Assembly: GCF_002283555.1 (NCBI RefSeq) | Contig: NZ_MVOI01000006.1 | Location: 62,001 to 126,000, forward strand | Reading direction: 5' to 3' | DNA: 64,000 bases | DNA from: Rubrivirga sp. SAORIC476 | GTDB taxonomy: Bacteria; Bacteroidota; Rhodothermia; Rhodothermales; Rubricoccaceae | Part shown: positions 44,997 to 55,714 of the stretch, piece by piece | Layout of the letters: every line of letters starts with the position of its first letter | How positions within the stretch are numbered: position 1 is the first letter of the stretch | Notes under the pieces: model-generated | Seen by the model: the letters and a program-made list of their open reading frames with translations, nothing else | Told to the model about the DNA's origin: nothing | The model's database searches: none | Position numbers and translations under genes: made by a program

Positions 44997-46976
44997 TCAG
45001 TCGCGGGCTCCAAGCAGGCGGAGTCCGTTGAGACTGACCAGGACCGTGCTCCCCTCGTGCCCGACGACGGCGAGCGGCAACGCCAGGCCGACGCCCAGAA
45101 TCGTGACCACCATCACTACGATGGCGCCCAGCGAGATCGCAATGTTGACGGCCAGCGTCCGCCGCGTGCGGCGGCTGAGGCGGAGGAGGTAGGGGATCTT
45201 GCCGAGGTCGTCGGCCATGAGAACCACGTCGGCCGTCTCCAGGGCCACGTCGGTCCCGGCGCCGCCCATGGCGATGCCGAGCGTGGCCGCCGCCAGCGCG
45301 GGCGCGTCGTTGACGCCGTCGCCCACCATCGCGACGCCGCCCCAGCGCGCTTCGAGGTCGCGGATGAGCGCCACCTTGGCCTCCGGGAGGAGGTCCGCGT
45401 AGACCGCGTCCACGCCCGCCTCGGCGGCCATCGCAGCGCCGACCTCGGCCGTGTCGCCGGTGAGCATCGCGACGTGCTCGATGCCGAGCGCCTTCAACTG
45501 GGCGACGACCTCGCGGGCGCTCGGGCGGAGCACGTCCGCGAAGGCCAGCACGCCGACGGCGCGCTCGCCGTCCGGGCCGGCCTCGGTCACGACCACGGCC
45601 GTCCGTGCCTGCGCGCGGAGCCGCTCCACCTCGGTCAGCGCGTCCCCGAGGCAGGCGACGTCGCGGTCGGCGAAGAAGGCCGGGTTGCCGATGCGGACCG
45701 TCCGCCCCGCCACCGTGCCCTCGACGCCGCGTCCGGCGACGGCCACGAAGTGCTCGGCCTCGGCGACCGACTGGCCCCGCGCCTCGGCGTCGCGAACGGT
45801 CGCGCGGGCGAGGTGATGCTCGCTCCGGGCCTGGACGGCGGCGGCGAGCGCAACCAGCGCGTCGGCGCCCCCACCGCCGAGGGCGACGGCGTCGGTGAGG
45901 CGCGTCTCACCCGCCGTCAGCGTGCCCGTCTTGTCGAAGGCGACCGCGCGGACGCGCGCGGCCTCTTCCACCGTCACGCCACCCTTGAACAGGACGCCGC
46001 TCCGGGCGGCGGCGGCGATGGCGCTCAGCACCGCTGCGGGCGTCGAGATGACGAGTGCGCACGGGCTGGCGGCCACCATGAGCGTCATGGCGCGGTAGAA
46101 GGTCGGGCGGAAGGGGTCGCCCCAGAGGACGAGGGGGAGGGCGATGGCGGCGAGCGTCATGCCGATCACGGCGAGCGCGTAGGGCTGCTCGAAGCGGTCG
46201 ATGAGGCGCTGCGTGTCGGCCTTCTGCGCCTGCGCGTCCTCCACCATCGTGATGACGCGGGCGATGGCGCTGTCGGCGGCGGTCTTGGTCACGCGCACGT
46301 CGAGCGCGCCGCCGCCGAGGGTTGTCCCGCCGAACACCTCGTCGCCCTCGGCTTTGCCCACGGGCACGCTCTCGCCGGTCAGCGACGCCTGGTCGACCTC
46401 GCTGCGCCCGCTCACGATCACGCCGTCGAGCGGCACCCGGTCGCCCGGCAGCACCCGGAACACGTCGCCGATGGCGACCTGCTCGACGGGTACCTCGACC
46501 CAGGTGCCGTCGCGCTCGACGCGCGCGGCGTCCGGCCGGAGCTCCATCAGCGCGCCGATGGCCCGACGGCTCCGCCCGATGGCGACGTTCTGGAGGACGT
46601 TCGAGAGCGAGAACAGGAACAGCAGCATTGCCCCCTCGAAGGGCGCCCCGATGGCGAGCGCGCCGAGGGCTGCCAGGATCATCAGCAGGTCGATGTCGGC
46701 CGTCAGGTTGCGGAGCGCGGCCAGCCCGGCGCGCAGCCCGAACCACCCGCCGAAGACGTACGCGACGGCGTAGAGCGCCCAACTCGCGGCGGTCCAGTCC
46801 TGCCACTCGGCCACGAGCCCGCCCACGAGGCCGACGAGGGCGAGGGCCACGAAGACGGCCTCCAGCCGCCACGCCGCTGCGTCGTCGGGGCCCTGGCTCG
46901 GTGCGGTCCCACGTAGCCGTGCGTCCGCCTCGGTCGCCGTGTGGAGGGGGAGCGTGTCGGCGTCGGGAGGGGGCAC
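44997..46976 (-). CDS. P1B-4-type metal-transporting ATPase
   Basis: The 659-residue pump has the phosphorylation motif DKTGTLT, TGES in the actuator domain, and GDGVNDAPAL in the hinge. The transmembrane metal motif is SPC (ASPCALVISTP) rather than CPC, and the last helix pair has HEGSTVLVSLNGLRLL; this SPC plus HEG(G/S)T pairing defines the P1B-4 group, associated with cobalt or ferrous iron export. No N-terminal CxxC metal-binding domain is present, also usual for this group. Confidence 0.9.
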   Translation of the reverse strand: MPPPDADTLPLHTATEADARLRGTAPSQGPDDAAAWRLEAVFVALALVGLVGGLVAEWQDWTAASWALYAVAYVFGGWFGLRAGLAALRNLTADIDLLMILAALGALAIGAPFEGAMLLFLFSLSNVLQNVAIGRSRRAIGALMELRPDAARVERDGTWVEVPVEQVAIGDVFRVLPGDRVPLDGVIVSGRSEVDQASLTGESVPVGKAEGDEVFGGTTLGGGALDVRVTKTAADSAIARVITMVEDAQAQKADTQRLIDRFEQPYALAVIGMTLAAIALPLVLWGDPFRPTFYRAMTLMVAASPCALVISTPAAVLSAIAAAARSGVLFKGGVTVEEAARVRAVAFDKTGTLTAGETRLTDAVALGGGGADALVALAAAVQARSEHHLARATVRDAEARGQSVAEAEHFVAVAGRGVEGTVAGRTVRIGNPAFFADRDVACLGDALTEVERLRAQARTAVVVTEAGPDGERAVGVLAFADVLRPSAREVVAQLKALGIEHVAMLTGDTAEVGAAMAAEAGVDAVYADLLPEAKVALIRDLEARWGGVAMVGDGVNDAPALAAATLGIAMGGAGTDVALETADVVLMADDLGKIPYLLRLSRRTRRTLAVNIAISLGAIVVMVVTILGVGLALPLAVVGHEGSTVLVSLNGLRLLGARD

Positions 46977-47183
46977 AGGCGGAGTCAGCGGGGATCTCGT
47001 CTACGCGCTCCGCGACGCGCGTATCCCGCTCCCTCGTAGGGTCGGAGCGCGACGACGTGCGGGGGCGGTGCCCACACGCCGCGCTGGAAGACGGTGCCGA
47101 CGGGACCGGCACGGACCTCGGCCAGGTACGACCATGGCGGCGGCGATGAACCGCGTCCCCGCGGGCGACTGCGAAAAGGCTCC

Positions 47184-47582
47184 CTACCGCACCGCGATGC
47201 AGCTGATCTCGACGCGCGCCTCGCGCGGCAGCTTGCCCACCTCCAGCGCCTCGCGGGCCGGCGTCGCTCCGCTGAAGTAGCGGGCGTAGACCTCGTTGAC
47301 GACCGCATAGTCGTCCATGTCACGGAGGAAGAGCGTCACCTGGGCGACGTGCGCGAAGTCCATGTCGGCCGCCCGGAGCACCGCGCCCACGTTGTCGAGG
47401 ATCTGAGCCGTCTCCTCCTCGATGTCGCCCGTCACCATCTCGCCGGAGCGCGGGTCGAGTGCGATCTGGCCCGACACGTAGAGCGTCTCGCCGACGAGGA
47501 GGCCCTGGCAGTACGGCCCGATGGCCGCCGGGGCGTCGGGGGTCTTGATCCGCTCGCGGCGGGAGGGAGGCTGCGTCGTCAT
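47184..47582 (-). CDS. ridA: RidA-family imine/enamine deaminase
   Basis: The 132-residue YjgF/RidA protein hydrolyses reactive enamines from PLP enzymes such as threonine dehydratase. The signature is complete: AIGPYCQGLLVGETLYVSGQIALDP, NVGAVLRAADMDFAHVAQVTLFLRDMDDYAVVN, and the catalytic arginine in PAREALEVGKLPREARVEI. Confidence 0.93.
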   Translation of the reverse strand: MTTQPPSRRERIKTPDAPAAIGPYCQGLLVGETLYVSGQIALDPRSGEMVTGDIEEETAQILDNVGAVLRAADMDFAHVAQVTLFLRDMDDYAVVNEVYARYFSGATPAREALEVGKLPREARVEISCIAVR

Positions 47583-47722
47583 GGGGGTGGGGGGCGCGAA
47601 CCGTAAGATCCCGGCAGGACCGAGGGCTGACGGCGAAGAAGGAAGAAACTCTAGCCCGCTGCTGGGGCCGGTCGGACCCGGGCGATAGCTTGCCCCGTGC
47701 CAATTCCCTCCCGGATCGTTTT

Positions 47723-48880
47723 ATGAGCCGCCACGGTCGCGTGCTCGTCGCCATGAGCGGCGGCGTCGACTCCTCCGTCACAGCCGGTCTCCTCCACGAG
47801 GCCGGGTACGAGGTCGTGGGCGTGACCATGAAGACGTGGGACTACGAGACGTCGCTGGGCGGCTCCGGCGTGTCCCGCGCAACCTCGGGCTGCTGCTCGC
47901 TGGACGACATGAACGACGCCCGCGCCGTCGCCGTCCGCCTGGGGGCCAGCCACACCGTCGTCGACATCCGGGCGGAGTTCGGGGACTGGGTCATCGACCG
48001 GTTCCAGACCGACTACCTCGCCGGGCGGACGCCCAACCCGTGCGTGCTGTGCAACACGCACATCAAGTGGGCCGCCTTGCTGAAGCGCGCCGACGCGCTC
48101 GGCTGCGAGCACATCGCGACCGGCCACTACGCCAACGTCCGCGAGCACGAGGGGCGGTGGACCGTGAGCCGCGGCCTCGACGCCAGCAAGGACCAGTCGT
48201 ACGTCCTGTGGGGCGTCGCCCAGGCCCACCTCGCGCGGACGCTCTTCCCGCTCGGCGGGCTCGCCAAGACCGAGATCCGCCGGATGGCGGCCGACATGGG
48301 GATGGCGCACGTCGCGGGCAAGAAGGACTCGTACGAGATCTGCTTCGTCCCCAACGACGACTACCGCGGCTTCCTGCGGCGCCGTGTGCCCGCCTCGGCG
48401 GAGCTGTCGGGCGGGCCGTTCGTCCACAGCGAGATGGGCGAGGTCGTGGGGCGGCACGAGGGCTACCCGTTCTATACCGTCGGCCAGCGGAAGCTGGGGA
48501 TCGCCCTCGGCGAGCCGGTCTACGTGATCCGCATCGAGCCCGAGACCAACACCGTCGTCGTCGGGCCCCGGTCCGCGCTCGCGTCGCAGACGCTGACGGC
48601 GCGCGGCGTCGTCTGGGGCAAGTGGGACGGGCTGAACGCCGAGGCGACGCTCCACGGGCAGATCCGCCACCGCGACCCCGGCCTGGCGGCGCTCGTCCGG
48701 CAGACCGCGCCCGACGCCTTCGAGGCCGTCTTCGAGGCGCCCCGTGACGCCATCGCCCCCGGCCAGGCGGCCGTCGTCTACGACGGCGACGACGTGGTCG
48801 CAGGTGGCTGGATCGACCGCACCCGCTCCCCCGAGGTCGCCGCCGAGGCGGACGACTTCATCGCCCTCCCGACGCTGTGA
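47723..48880 (+). CDS. mnmA: tRNA 2-thiouridylase MnmA
   Basis: The 385-residue enzyme thiolates U34 of Lys, Glu and Gln tRNAs. The PP-loop SGGVDSS is at 12-18. The catalytic cysteines are in NPCVLCN near residue 110 and YEICFVP near 207. The ATG at 47723 gives MSRHGRVLVAMSGG; an in-frame TTG at 47690 overlaps the promoter element TAGCTTGC (47686-47693) and was rejected. Confidence 0.95.
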   Translation: MSRHGRVLVAMSGGVDSSVTAGLLHEAGYEVVGVTMKTWDYETSLGGSGVSRATSGCCSLDDMNDARAVAVRLGASHTVVDIRAEFGDWVIDRFQTDYLAGRTPNPCVLCNTHIKWAALLKRADALGCEHIATGHYANVREHEGRWTVSRGLDASKDQSYVLWGVAQAHLARTLFPLGGLAKTEIRRMAADMGMAHVAGKKDSYEICFVPNDDYRGFLRRRVPASAELSGGPFVHSEMGEVVGRHEGYPFYTVGQRKLGIALGEPVYVIRIEPETNTVVVGPRSALASQTLTARGVVWGKWDGLNAEATLHGQIRHRDPGLAALVRQTAPDAFEAVFEAPRDAIAPGQAAVVYDGDDVVAGGWIDRTRSPEVAAEADDFIALPTL

Positions 48881-49080
48881 TCGACGAGATCGGACCCGGA
48901 CAACGCGAGTGCCCGTCGTGTGGCTTTGCCGTCGACGAGGATGCGGAGGTGTGCCCGTTCTGCGCCTACGAGTTTCCGCTCCCGAAGCCGGGCATGAAGG
49001 CCAGCGCGTGGCTGTTCGTCGGGCTGATGGTGCTGTTCGCGTTCCCCGCGCTGCTCTGGCTGCTGGGCTGGTTCGGCTGA
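48877..49080 (+). CDS. Zinc-ribbon small membrane protein
   Basis: This 67-residue protein has a zinc ribbon (CPSCGF...CPFCAYEF) and one C-terminal membrane helix (AWLFVGLMVLFAFPALLWLLGW). Its GTG start overlaps the mnmA stop by GTGA, so translational coupling is likely. Function unknown. Confidence 0.75.
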   Translation: MIDEIGPGQRECPSCGFAVDEDAEVCPFCAYEFPLPKPGMKASAWLFVGLMVLFAFPALLWLLGWFG

Positions 49081-49128
49081 GGCCTGAGGCGCCCTCGGGG
49101 TGGCTGGGAAGGGGTCTCAGGTATTTGG

Positions 49129-49144
49129 TTGTTCAAACGAACAA
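49129..49144. promoter_or_regulatory. Inverted repeat TTGTTC-N4-GAACAA, possible operator
   Basis: A perfect six-base inverted repeat lies 45 bases before the start of the quinone-reductase-like gene. The surroundings are unusually AT-rich for this genome. HxlR or TetR-type regulators often control such genes, but none is encoded nearby. Confidence 0.35.
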
Positions 49145-49188
49145 ATGGGGTGCCGCGGCATTTACCGGGCCGATCCACCTCTGCTGCC

Positions 49189-50040
49189 ATGCCCACCTAC
49201 GCCGTCACCGGCTCCACCGGCCACCTCGGCCGTCTCGTCATCGCCAATCTCCTGGCCCGCGTCCCCTCCGACGAGATCGTTGCCCTCGCCCGCACGCCGT
49301 CGAAGGGGGCAGATCTCGGAGTCACCGTCCGCACGTTCGACTACGACCGTCCAGAGACGCTGCCGCCCGCGCTGGAGGGCGTCGATCGGCTCCTGCTCAT
49401 CTCGGCCAGTGAGGTTGGGAAGCGCGTCCCGCAGCACCAGGCCGTGATCGATGCGGCGAAGGCCGCGGGCGTGAGCCTGATCGTCTACACGAGTGTCCTC
49501 CACGCGCCGGACTCGCTGCTCGGGTTGGCTGACGAACACCGCCAGACCGAGGCGGCGCTGGCCGAGAGCGGCGTGCCCTTCGCGCTCCTCCGCAACGGCT
49601 GGTACACCGAGAACTACACCGGCTCCATCGGCGCTGCCGTCGAGCACGGCGTCGTGTTGGGCAGCGCGGGGGACGCCCGCGTGACGCCCGCCACCCGAGC
49701 CGACTACGCCGCTGCCGCCGCGGTCGTGCTGACGGCCGACGACCCGGCCGGGCAGACGCTGGAGCTGGCCGGCGATGAGGCGTTCACGATGGCCGAGTAC
49801 GCCGCCGAAGTGGCCCGCCAGTCGGGCCGCGAGGTCGCGTACCAGGACCTGCCGGAGGAGGACTACCGGGCCGCGCTGGAGCGCATCGGACTTCCCGGGC
49901 CGGTCGCCGGCATGATCGCTCAGTCGGACGCCGCCGCCGGTCAGGGCGCACTCTACGACGACGGCCGGGCGCTCAGCCGCCTGATCGGTCGTCCGACCAC
50001 GCCGCTGGCGGACGCTGTCGCCGCCGCGCTGGCCGCCTGA
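49189..50040 (+). CDS. NmrA/QOR2-like NAD(P)-binding oxidoreductase
   Basis: The 283-residue atypical short-chain dehydrogenase has the dinucleotide motif VTGSTGHLGRLV at residues 6-17. VYTSVLHAP, ALAESGVPFALLRNGWYTENYTGS and the C-terminal pattern match the QorB/YtfG quinone oxidoreductase group. Likely NADPH-dependent reduction of quinones or a redox-sensing role. Confidence 0.85.
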   Translation: MPTYAVTGSTGHLGRLVIANLLARVPSDEIVALARTPSKGADLGVTVRTFDYDRPETLPPALEGVDRLLLISASEVGKRVPQHQAVIDAAKAAGVSLIVYTSVLHAPDSLLGLADEHRQTEAALAESGVPFALLRNGWYTENYTGSIGAAVEHGVVLGSAGDARVTPATRADYAAAAAVVLTADDPAGQTLELAGDEAFTMAEYAAEVARQSGREVAYQDLPEEDYRAALERIGLPGPVAGMIAQSDAAAGQGALYDDGRALSRLIGRPTTPLADAVAAALAA

Positions 50041-50046
50041 CTCCGC

Positions 50047-50080
50047 CCGCCTCGGCCGCTCCATGGGCGCACCGAGGCGG
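50047..50080. repeat. REP-like palindrome after the QOR2-like gene
   Basis: CCGCCTCGG (50047-50055) and CCGAGGCGG (50072-50080) flank a 16-base loop that is itself partly self-complementary around CCATGG. Seven bases after the stop codon. Confidence 0.55.
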
Positions 50081-50131
50081 AGGCGGCGAACCGTGACGGG
50101 ACTCGGTGGTGAGACACCCACACTCTCCACC

Positions 50132-51190
50132 ATGCCCATGGAATACCGTCAGCTCGGCCGCTCCGGCCTCAAGGTCTCCGAGATCTGTTTCGGCGCGATG
50201 ACCTTCGGCGAGGGCTTCTACGGCATCGGAGAGGTCTCCGACCAGGAGGGCGCCGACCGCCTCGTCCACGCCGCCCTCGACGCGGGCGTCACCTTCTTCG
50301 ACACGGCCGACGTGTACTCGCGGGGACAGTCCGAGACCATCCTCGGGCAGTCGCTCCGGAACAGCTCGGTGCCGCGCGAGCAGGTCGTGATCGCGACCAA
50401 GGTGCGTGGCTCCATGAGCGATGCCGCTGCGCAGGGCACAGGCGACGTCAACAACGTCGGGCTGTCGCGGTCGCACATCTTCGACAGTTGCGACGCCAGC
50501 CTGAAGCGCCTCGGCGTGGACCACATCGACCTGTATCAGGTCCACGGCTGGGACCCGGTGACGCCCATCGAAGAGACCATGGGCGCGCTGGCCGACCTCG
50601 TCCGCATGGGCAAGGTGCGCTACCTGGGCGTGTCCAACTACGCCGTTCGCCACATCATGCGCGCCAACGCCGTTGCCGACCGCGACGGCGGGCCGCGCTT
50701 CGTCAGCCTGCAGGCGTACTACAGCCTCGTCGGGCGCGATCTGGAGCACGAACTGATCGACACGGCCGTGGAGGAGGGGCTGGGCATCATGGTCTGGAGC
50801 CCGCTCGCGGGCGGTTTCCTGACCGGCAAGTACCGTCGCGCCCAGGACGACCCGGAGGGCTCGCGCCGGACGACGTTCGACTTCCCGCCGATCGACAAGG
50901 AAAAGGCCTACGACGCCGTCGAGGCGCTCGACGCGATGGCCGAGGCGAAGGGCGCCACCATCCCGCAGCTCGCGCTGGCGTGGCTGCTCCAGCGGCGCGG
51001 CGTGACAAGTGTCATCATCGGCACCAAGAAGCCCGCCCAGCTGGACGACAACCTGGGCGCCACGCCGGTCGCGTTCACCGCCGACGAGCTGGCGACGCTC
51101 GACGCGATCACCGCGCCGGAGCGGCTCTACCCGCAGTGGATGGTGGACCGCCAGTCGCGCGACCGGCAGGCCGTCTCGGCCAGCGCGTAG
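50132..51190 (+). CDS. Aldo/keto reductase
   Basis: The 352-residue TIM-barrel oxidoreductase has GLKVSEICFGAMTFG, the catalytic Asp/Tyr region FFDTADVYSRGQSE, the Lys of VIATKVRG, and the His of IDLYQVHGWD. VTSVIIGTKKPAQLDDNL is the NADPH-binding end. It belongs to the YajO/AKR12-like group; substrate unknown. Confidence 0.9.
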   Translation: MPMEYRQLGRSGLKVSEICFGAMTFGEGFYGIGEVSDQEGADRLVHAALDAGVTFFDTADVYSRGQSETILGQSLRNSSVPREQVVIATKVRGSMSDAAAQGTGDVNNVGLSRSHIFDSCDASLKRLGVDHIDLYQVHGWDPVTPIEETMGALADLVRMGKVRYLGVSNYAVRHIMRANAVADRDGGPRFVSLQAYYSLVGRDLEHELIDTAVEEGLGIMVWSPLAGGFLTGKYRRAQDDPEGSRRTTFDFPPIDKEKAYDAVEALDAMAEAKGATIPQLALAWLLQRRGVTSVIIGTKKPAQLDDNLGATPVAFTADELATLDAITAPERLYPQWMVDRQSRDRQAVSASA

Positions 51191-51230
51191 CCGCCCGGCC
51201 TGCCTCGGCGGGCGCACCACGACAGGGCGA

Positions 51231-51238
51231 TATGTTGA
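51231..51238 (+). promoter_or_regulatory. Core promoter element TATGTTGA for glpK
   Basis: TAnnTTG-type element 21 bases before the glpK ATG, probably driving glpK-glpD. Confidence 0.4.
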
Positions 51239-51259
51239 GGGCTCGCCGCTTCGTCCGCC

Positions 51260-52759
<1,500 letters not shown>

Positions 52760-52842
52760 GAACGTCGTCCCTCGCCTTGAGCCGGACCCCATGTCGCGTA
52801 TCGCGTGTTGCGTGACCTACGCAACACGCAACACCGCTCGCC

Positions 52843-54411
52843 ATGACCCGCGACACGATGCTCTCCGCGCTCCAGGGCGCGACCGACCCCTGGGACCTCG
52901 TCATCGTCGGCGGTGGCGCGACCGGGCTGGGGTGCGCCATCGAGGCCGCCTCGCGCGGATACCGGACGCTCCTGCTGGAGCAGGACGACTTCGCAAAGGG
53001 CACCTCCAGCCGGTCGACGAAGCTGGTCCATGGCGGCGTGCGGTACCTCCGCCAGGGCAACGTGTCGCTGGTGCTGGAGGCGTTGAAGGAGCGCGGGCGG
53101 CTGCTCCACAACGCGCCGCACCTCGTCCACGACCTCGCGTTCGTCGTTCCCAACTACGCGTGGTGGGAGGGGCCGTTCTACGGCGTCGGAATGCGGGTCT
53201 ACGACCTGATGGCGGGGCGCTCTGGCTTCGGCCGCAGCAAGAACCTGTCGAAGGAGGAGACGCTGGAACGCCTGCCGACCCTCGAACCCGACGGGCTGGA
53301 CGGCGGCGTGGTCTACTACGACGGCCAGTTCGACGACGCGCGGCTGGCGATCAACATGGCGCAAACGGCGGCGGACCAGGGGGCGGTTCTGCTCACGTAC
53401 TGCGAGGTCACGGGGCTGGTGAAGGAGGGGATGGAGGTCGTCGGCGTCGAGGCGCGCGACCGGGAAACGGGCGCCGAGCACACGATCCGGGCTCGCGTGG
53501 TGATCAACGCGACCGGCGTGTGGACCGACACCGTCCGCCGGATGGACGACCCGGCGGTACGGCCGATGATGCAGGCCAGCCAGGGCGTCCATATCGTGCT
53601 CGACAAGAGCTTCCTGCCCGGCGACCACGCGATCATGGTCCCCAAGACCGACGACGGGCGCGTGCTCTTCGCCATCCCGTGGCACGACGTGGTGGTGATC
53701 GGGACGACCGACACGCCGGTCGAGACGGCCGACCTGGAGCCCCGGCCGCAGCAGCAGGAGATCGACTTCCTGCTCCGCCACACGGCGCGCTATCTCACCA
53801 AGGACCCAACTCCGGCCGACGTCAAGAGCGTCTTCGTCGGCCTGCGCCCGCTCGTGGCCGACCCCGATGCCGAGGGAGGCACGGCGGCGCTCTCGCGCGA
53901 CCACGTCCTCCACATCGCCGACTCCGGGCTGGTCACCATCACGGGCGGCAAGTGGACGACGTACCGGAAGATGGCCGAGGACACCATCGACCAGGCGGCG
54001 ATGCTGGCCGGGCTCGACGACCAGCCGTCGGTCACGGCGACGCTCCAACTCCACGGCGCCCACGCGCACGCCGAGGTCTTCGGCGACCTCGCGGCCTACG
54101 GCGCCGACGCGCCCGAACTCCAGGCGTTGATCCGCGAGGATGCTCGCCTCGGGGACCGTCTGCACCCGGACCGCCCCGTCGTCGCCGGCCAGGTGGTGTG
54201 GGCGGCGCGAGAGGAGATGGCGCGGACCGTAGAGGACGTGCTGGCCCGCCGCACGCGCGAACTGTTGCTCGATGCCCGCGCGTCGATCGCGATGGCCCCC
54301 CGCGTCGCGTCGCTCCTGGCCGAGGAGTTGGGCCGTGACGCCGACTGGGAGGCCGCACAGGTGGAGGCGTACAGGGCGATCGCGACCGGCTACCTCCTGG
54401 CCGACGCCTGA
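52843..54411 (+). CDS. glpD: Aerobic glycerol-3-phosphate dehydrogenase
   Basis: The 522-residue FAD enzyme oxidises glycerol-3-phosphate to dihydroxyacetone phosphate, passing electrons to quinone. The FAD motif IVGGGATGLGCAIEAASRG is near residues 19-37. FAKGTSSRSTKLVHGGVRYL and VFVGLRPLV are family signatures. Together with GlpK it completes glycerol entry to glycolysis. Confidence 0.96.
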   Translation: MTRDTMLSALQGATDPWDLVIVGGGATGLGCAIEAASRGYRTLLLEQDDFAKGTSSRSTKLVHGGVRYLRQGNVSLVLEALKERGRLLHNAPHLVHDLAFVVPNYAWWEGPFYGVGMRVYDLMAGRSGFGRSKNLSKEETLERLPTLEPDGLDGGVVYYDGQFDDARLAINMAQTAADQGAVLLTYCEVTGLVKEGMEVVGVEARDRETGAEHTIRARVVINATGVWTDTVRRMDDPAVRPMMQASQGVHIVLDKSFLPGDHAIMVPKTDDGRVLFAIPWHDVVVIGTTDTPVETADLEPRPQQQEIDFLLRHTARYLTKDPTPADVKSVFVGLRPLVADPDAEGGTAALSRDHVLHIADSGLVTITGGKWTTYRKMAEDTIDQAAMLAGLDDQPSVTATLQLHGAHAHAEVFGDLAAYGADAPELQALIREDARLGDRLHPDRPVVAGQVVWAAREEMARTVEDVLARRTRELLLDARASIAMAPRVASLLAEELGRDADWEAAQVEAYRAIATGYLLADA

Positions 54412-54413
54412 CC

Positions 54414-55118
54414 GTGCCGAGCCTCGATGACACGCTCGTCCTCGCCGACCGGTTGATGGACGCCCTCGGTCGCGACCTCCTCGGCGAGCCGCTGCAGGCT
54501 CGTGGCTGGAGCGTGGGCCTGGATCGTGCTCGGCGTCGGCTGGGGGCGTGCCACACAGGCAAGAAGCGGATCACCGTCTCGGCGCACCTGATGCCGTCGC
54601 TGCCGCCGGAGGAGGTGGAGGACACCCTCCGCCACGAGATCGCGCACGCCATCGATCACGAGCGGCGCGGGAGGACCAACCACGACCGCGTCTGGAAAAC
54701 GCTCGCCGTCGCCTGCGGCGCCCGTCCCGAGCGGACGTTCAAGGGGGACCTGCCCGACGACAGCATTGAGGCGGCATACCGAGCCGTCTGCCCGTCGTGT
54801 GGGGCGACCTCAGGGATGCACCGCCAGCCGATCCACGCGTGTCGCTGCCGGGCTTGCTACGCGGCAAGGCGGCCGGCCTACCTCGCGGTGACGCACGCGG
54901 CTTCCGGTAGGGTCATCTGGCCAGGCGGAGCGACGCCGGGCGTCTTCGGAGGCTGGGTCGGCGTCGAGGCGACGTGTCCGGGCTGCGGCGTCACGGTCCG
55001 CCGCGCGCGGACGCCGAGGCGGGCGATGGCATGCGGTGCGTGCTGCCAGCGCCACGCGGGCGGGCGCTTCGACGAGCGGTTCCGGCTGACGTTCAGGGGG
55101 GCGAGGCAGGAACGCTAA
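54414..55118 (+). CDS. SprT-like zinc metalloprotease-fold protein
   Basis: The 234-residue protein has a SprT-type core, HEIAHAID (HExxH) near residue 83, and zinc-ribbon cysteine pairs CPSCGATSG / CRCRAC and CPGCGV / CGACC. SprT/Spartan relatives act on DNA-protein crosslinks, but bacterial SprT function is unsettled. The GTG start is two bases after the glpD stop, suggesting co-transcription. Confidence 0.8.
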   Translation: MPSLDDTLVLADRLMDALGRDLLGEPLQARGWSVGLDRARRRLGACHTGKKRITVSAHLMPSLPPEEVEDTLRHEIAHAIDHERRGRTNHDRVWKTLAVACGARPERTFKGDLPDDSIEAAYRAVCPSCGATSGMHRQPIHACRCRACYAARRPAYLAVTHAASGRVIWPGGATPGVFGGWVGVEATCPGCGVTVRRARTPRRAMACGACCQRHAGGRFDERFRLTFRGARQER

Positions 55119-55256
55119 ATCGGAGACGGGTGCACTTTCACCCCCGCCCGCCGGACGGACAGAACTGATAAGAAAGGCCCGCCCCATCACTGTCCGCGTG
55201 GTCTTGGGCCAGGGGCTCGCCTGCGTCTCGCTCGGCGTCCATGTGAAGGCGGAAGA

Positions 55257-55448
55257 GTGAGCGGGAGGCGTCGCGGATCAACGACCTCACGGCCGGGGGG
55301 CGCCCACGATCTCCGGGACCCGCTCGACTTCGTCACGGGCCTCGGGCTCAGCCTCGCCCACGACATTGTAGACACAGGCCTCGGCGGGGCGCTCGCGGTC
55401 GATCGCGTCGAGGGGGAGGGCTCGACGTCGGTCCTTCGGCTCCCGTAG
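55257..55448 (+). pseudogene. Sensor histidine kinase, C-terminal ATPase remnant
   Basis: The last ~38 residues of this frame (FVTGLGLSLAHDIVDTGLGGALAVDRVEGEGSTSVLRLP, split here only for description) match the G2-box and final strand of histidine kinase HATPase domains, ending at the usual position. The H-box, N-box and D-box are absent upstream. It is a fragment without the rest of a kinase. The surrounding 55119-55714 has no other supportable gene and looks like decayed sequence. Confidence 0.6.
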
Positions 55449-55714
55449 AGCGTCCTGTCCAGGGCGACACCCCGCGCTGAGGCGGTCTCTCGCGTGCTCT
55501 TCCGCGCGGTCTCCGTTTATTCCACCGCAGGACGCTCTCCGCCACGGCACAGTGATCGCGTGGGCCAGACGCATCCACACGCCTTTCGGTCGCATGTCCC
55601 ACCTCGCGTCGCCCCCGCTCTCCCGGTTCCCGAGTCTCTCGGAGCCGTCGTCGCTGTGCTCGTCGCCGCGCGACGCCTTCGACATCTACGCCCACCCCCG
55701 AGAGGCAACGTGAC

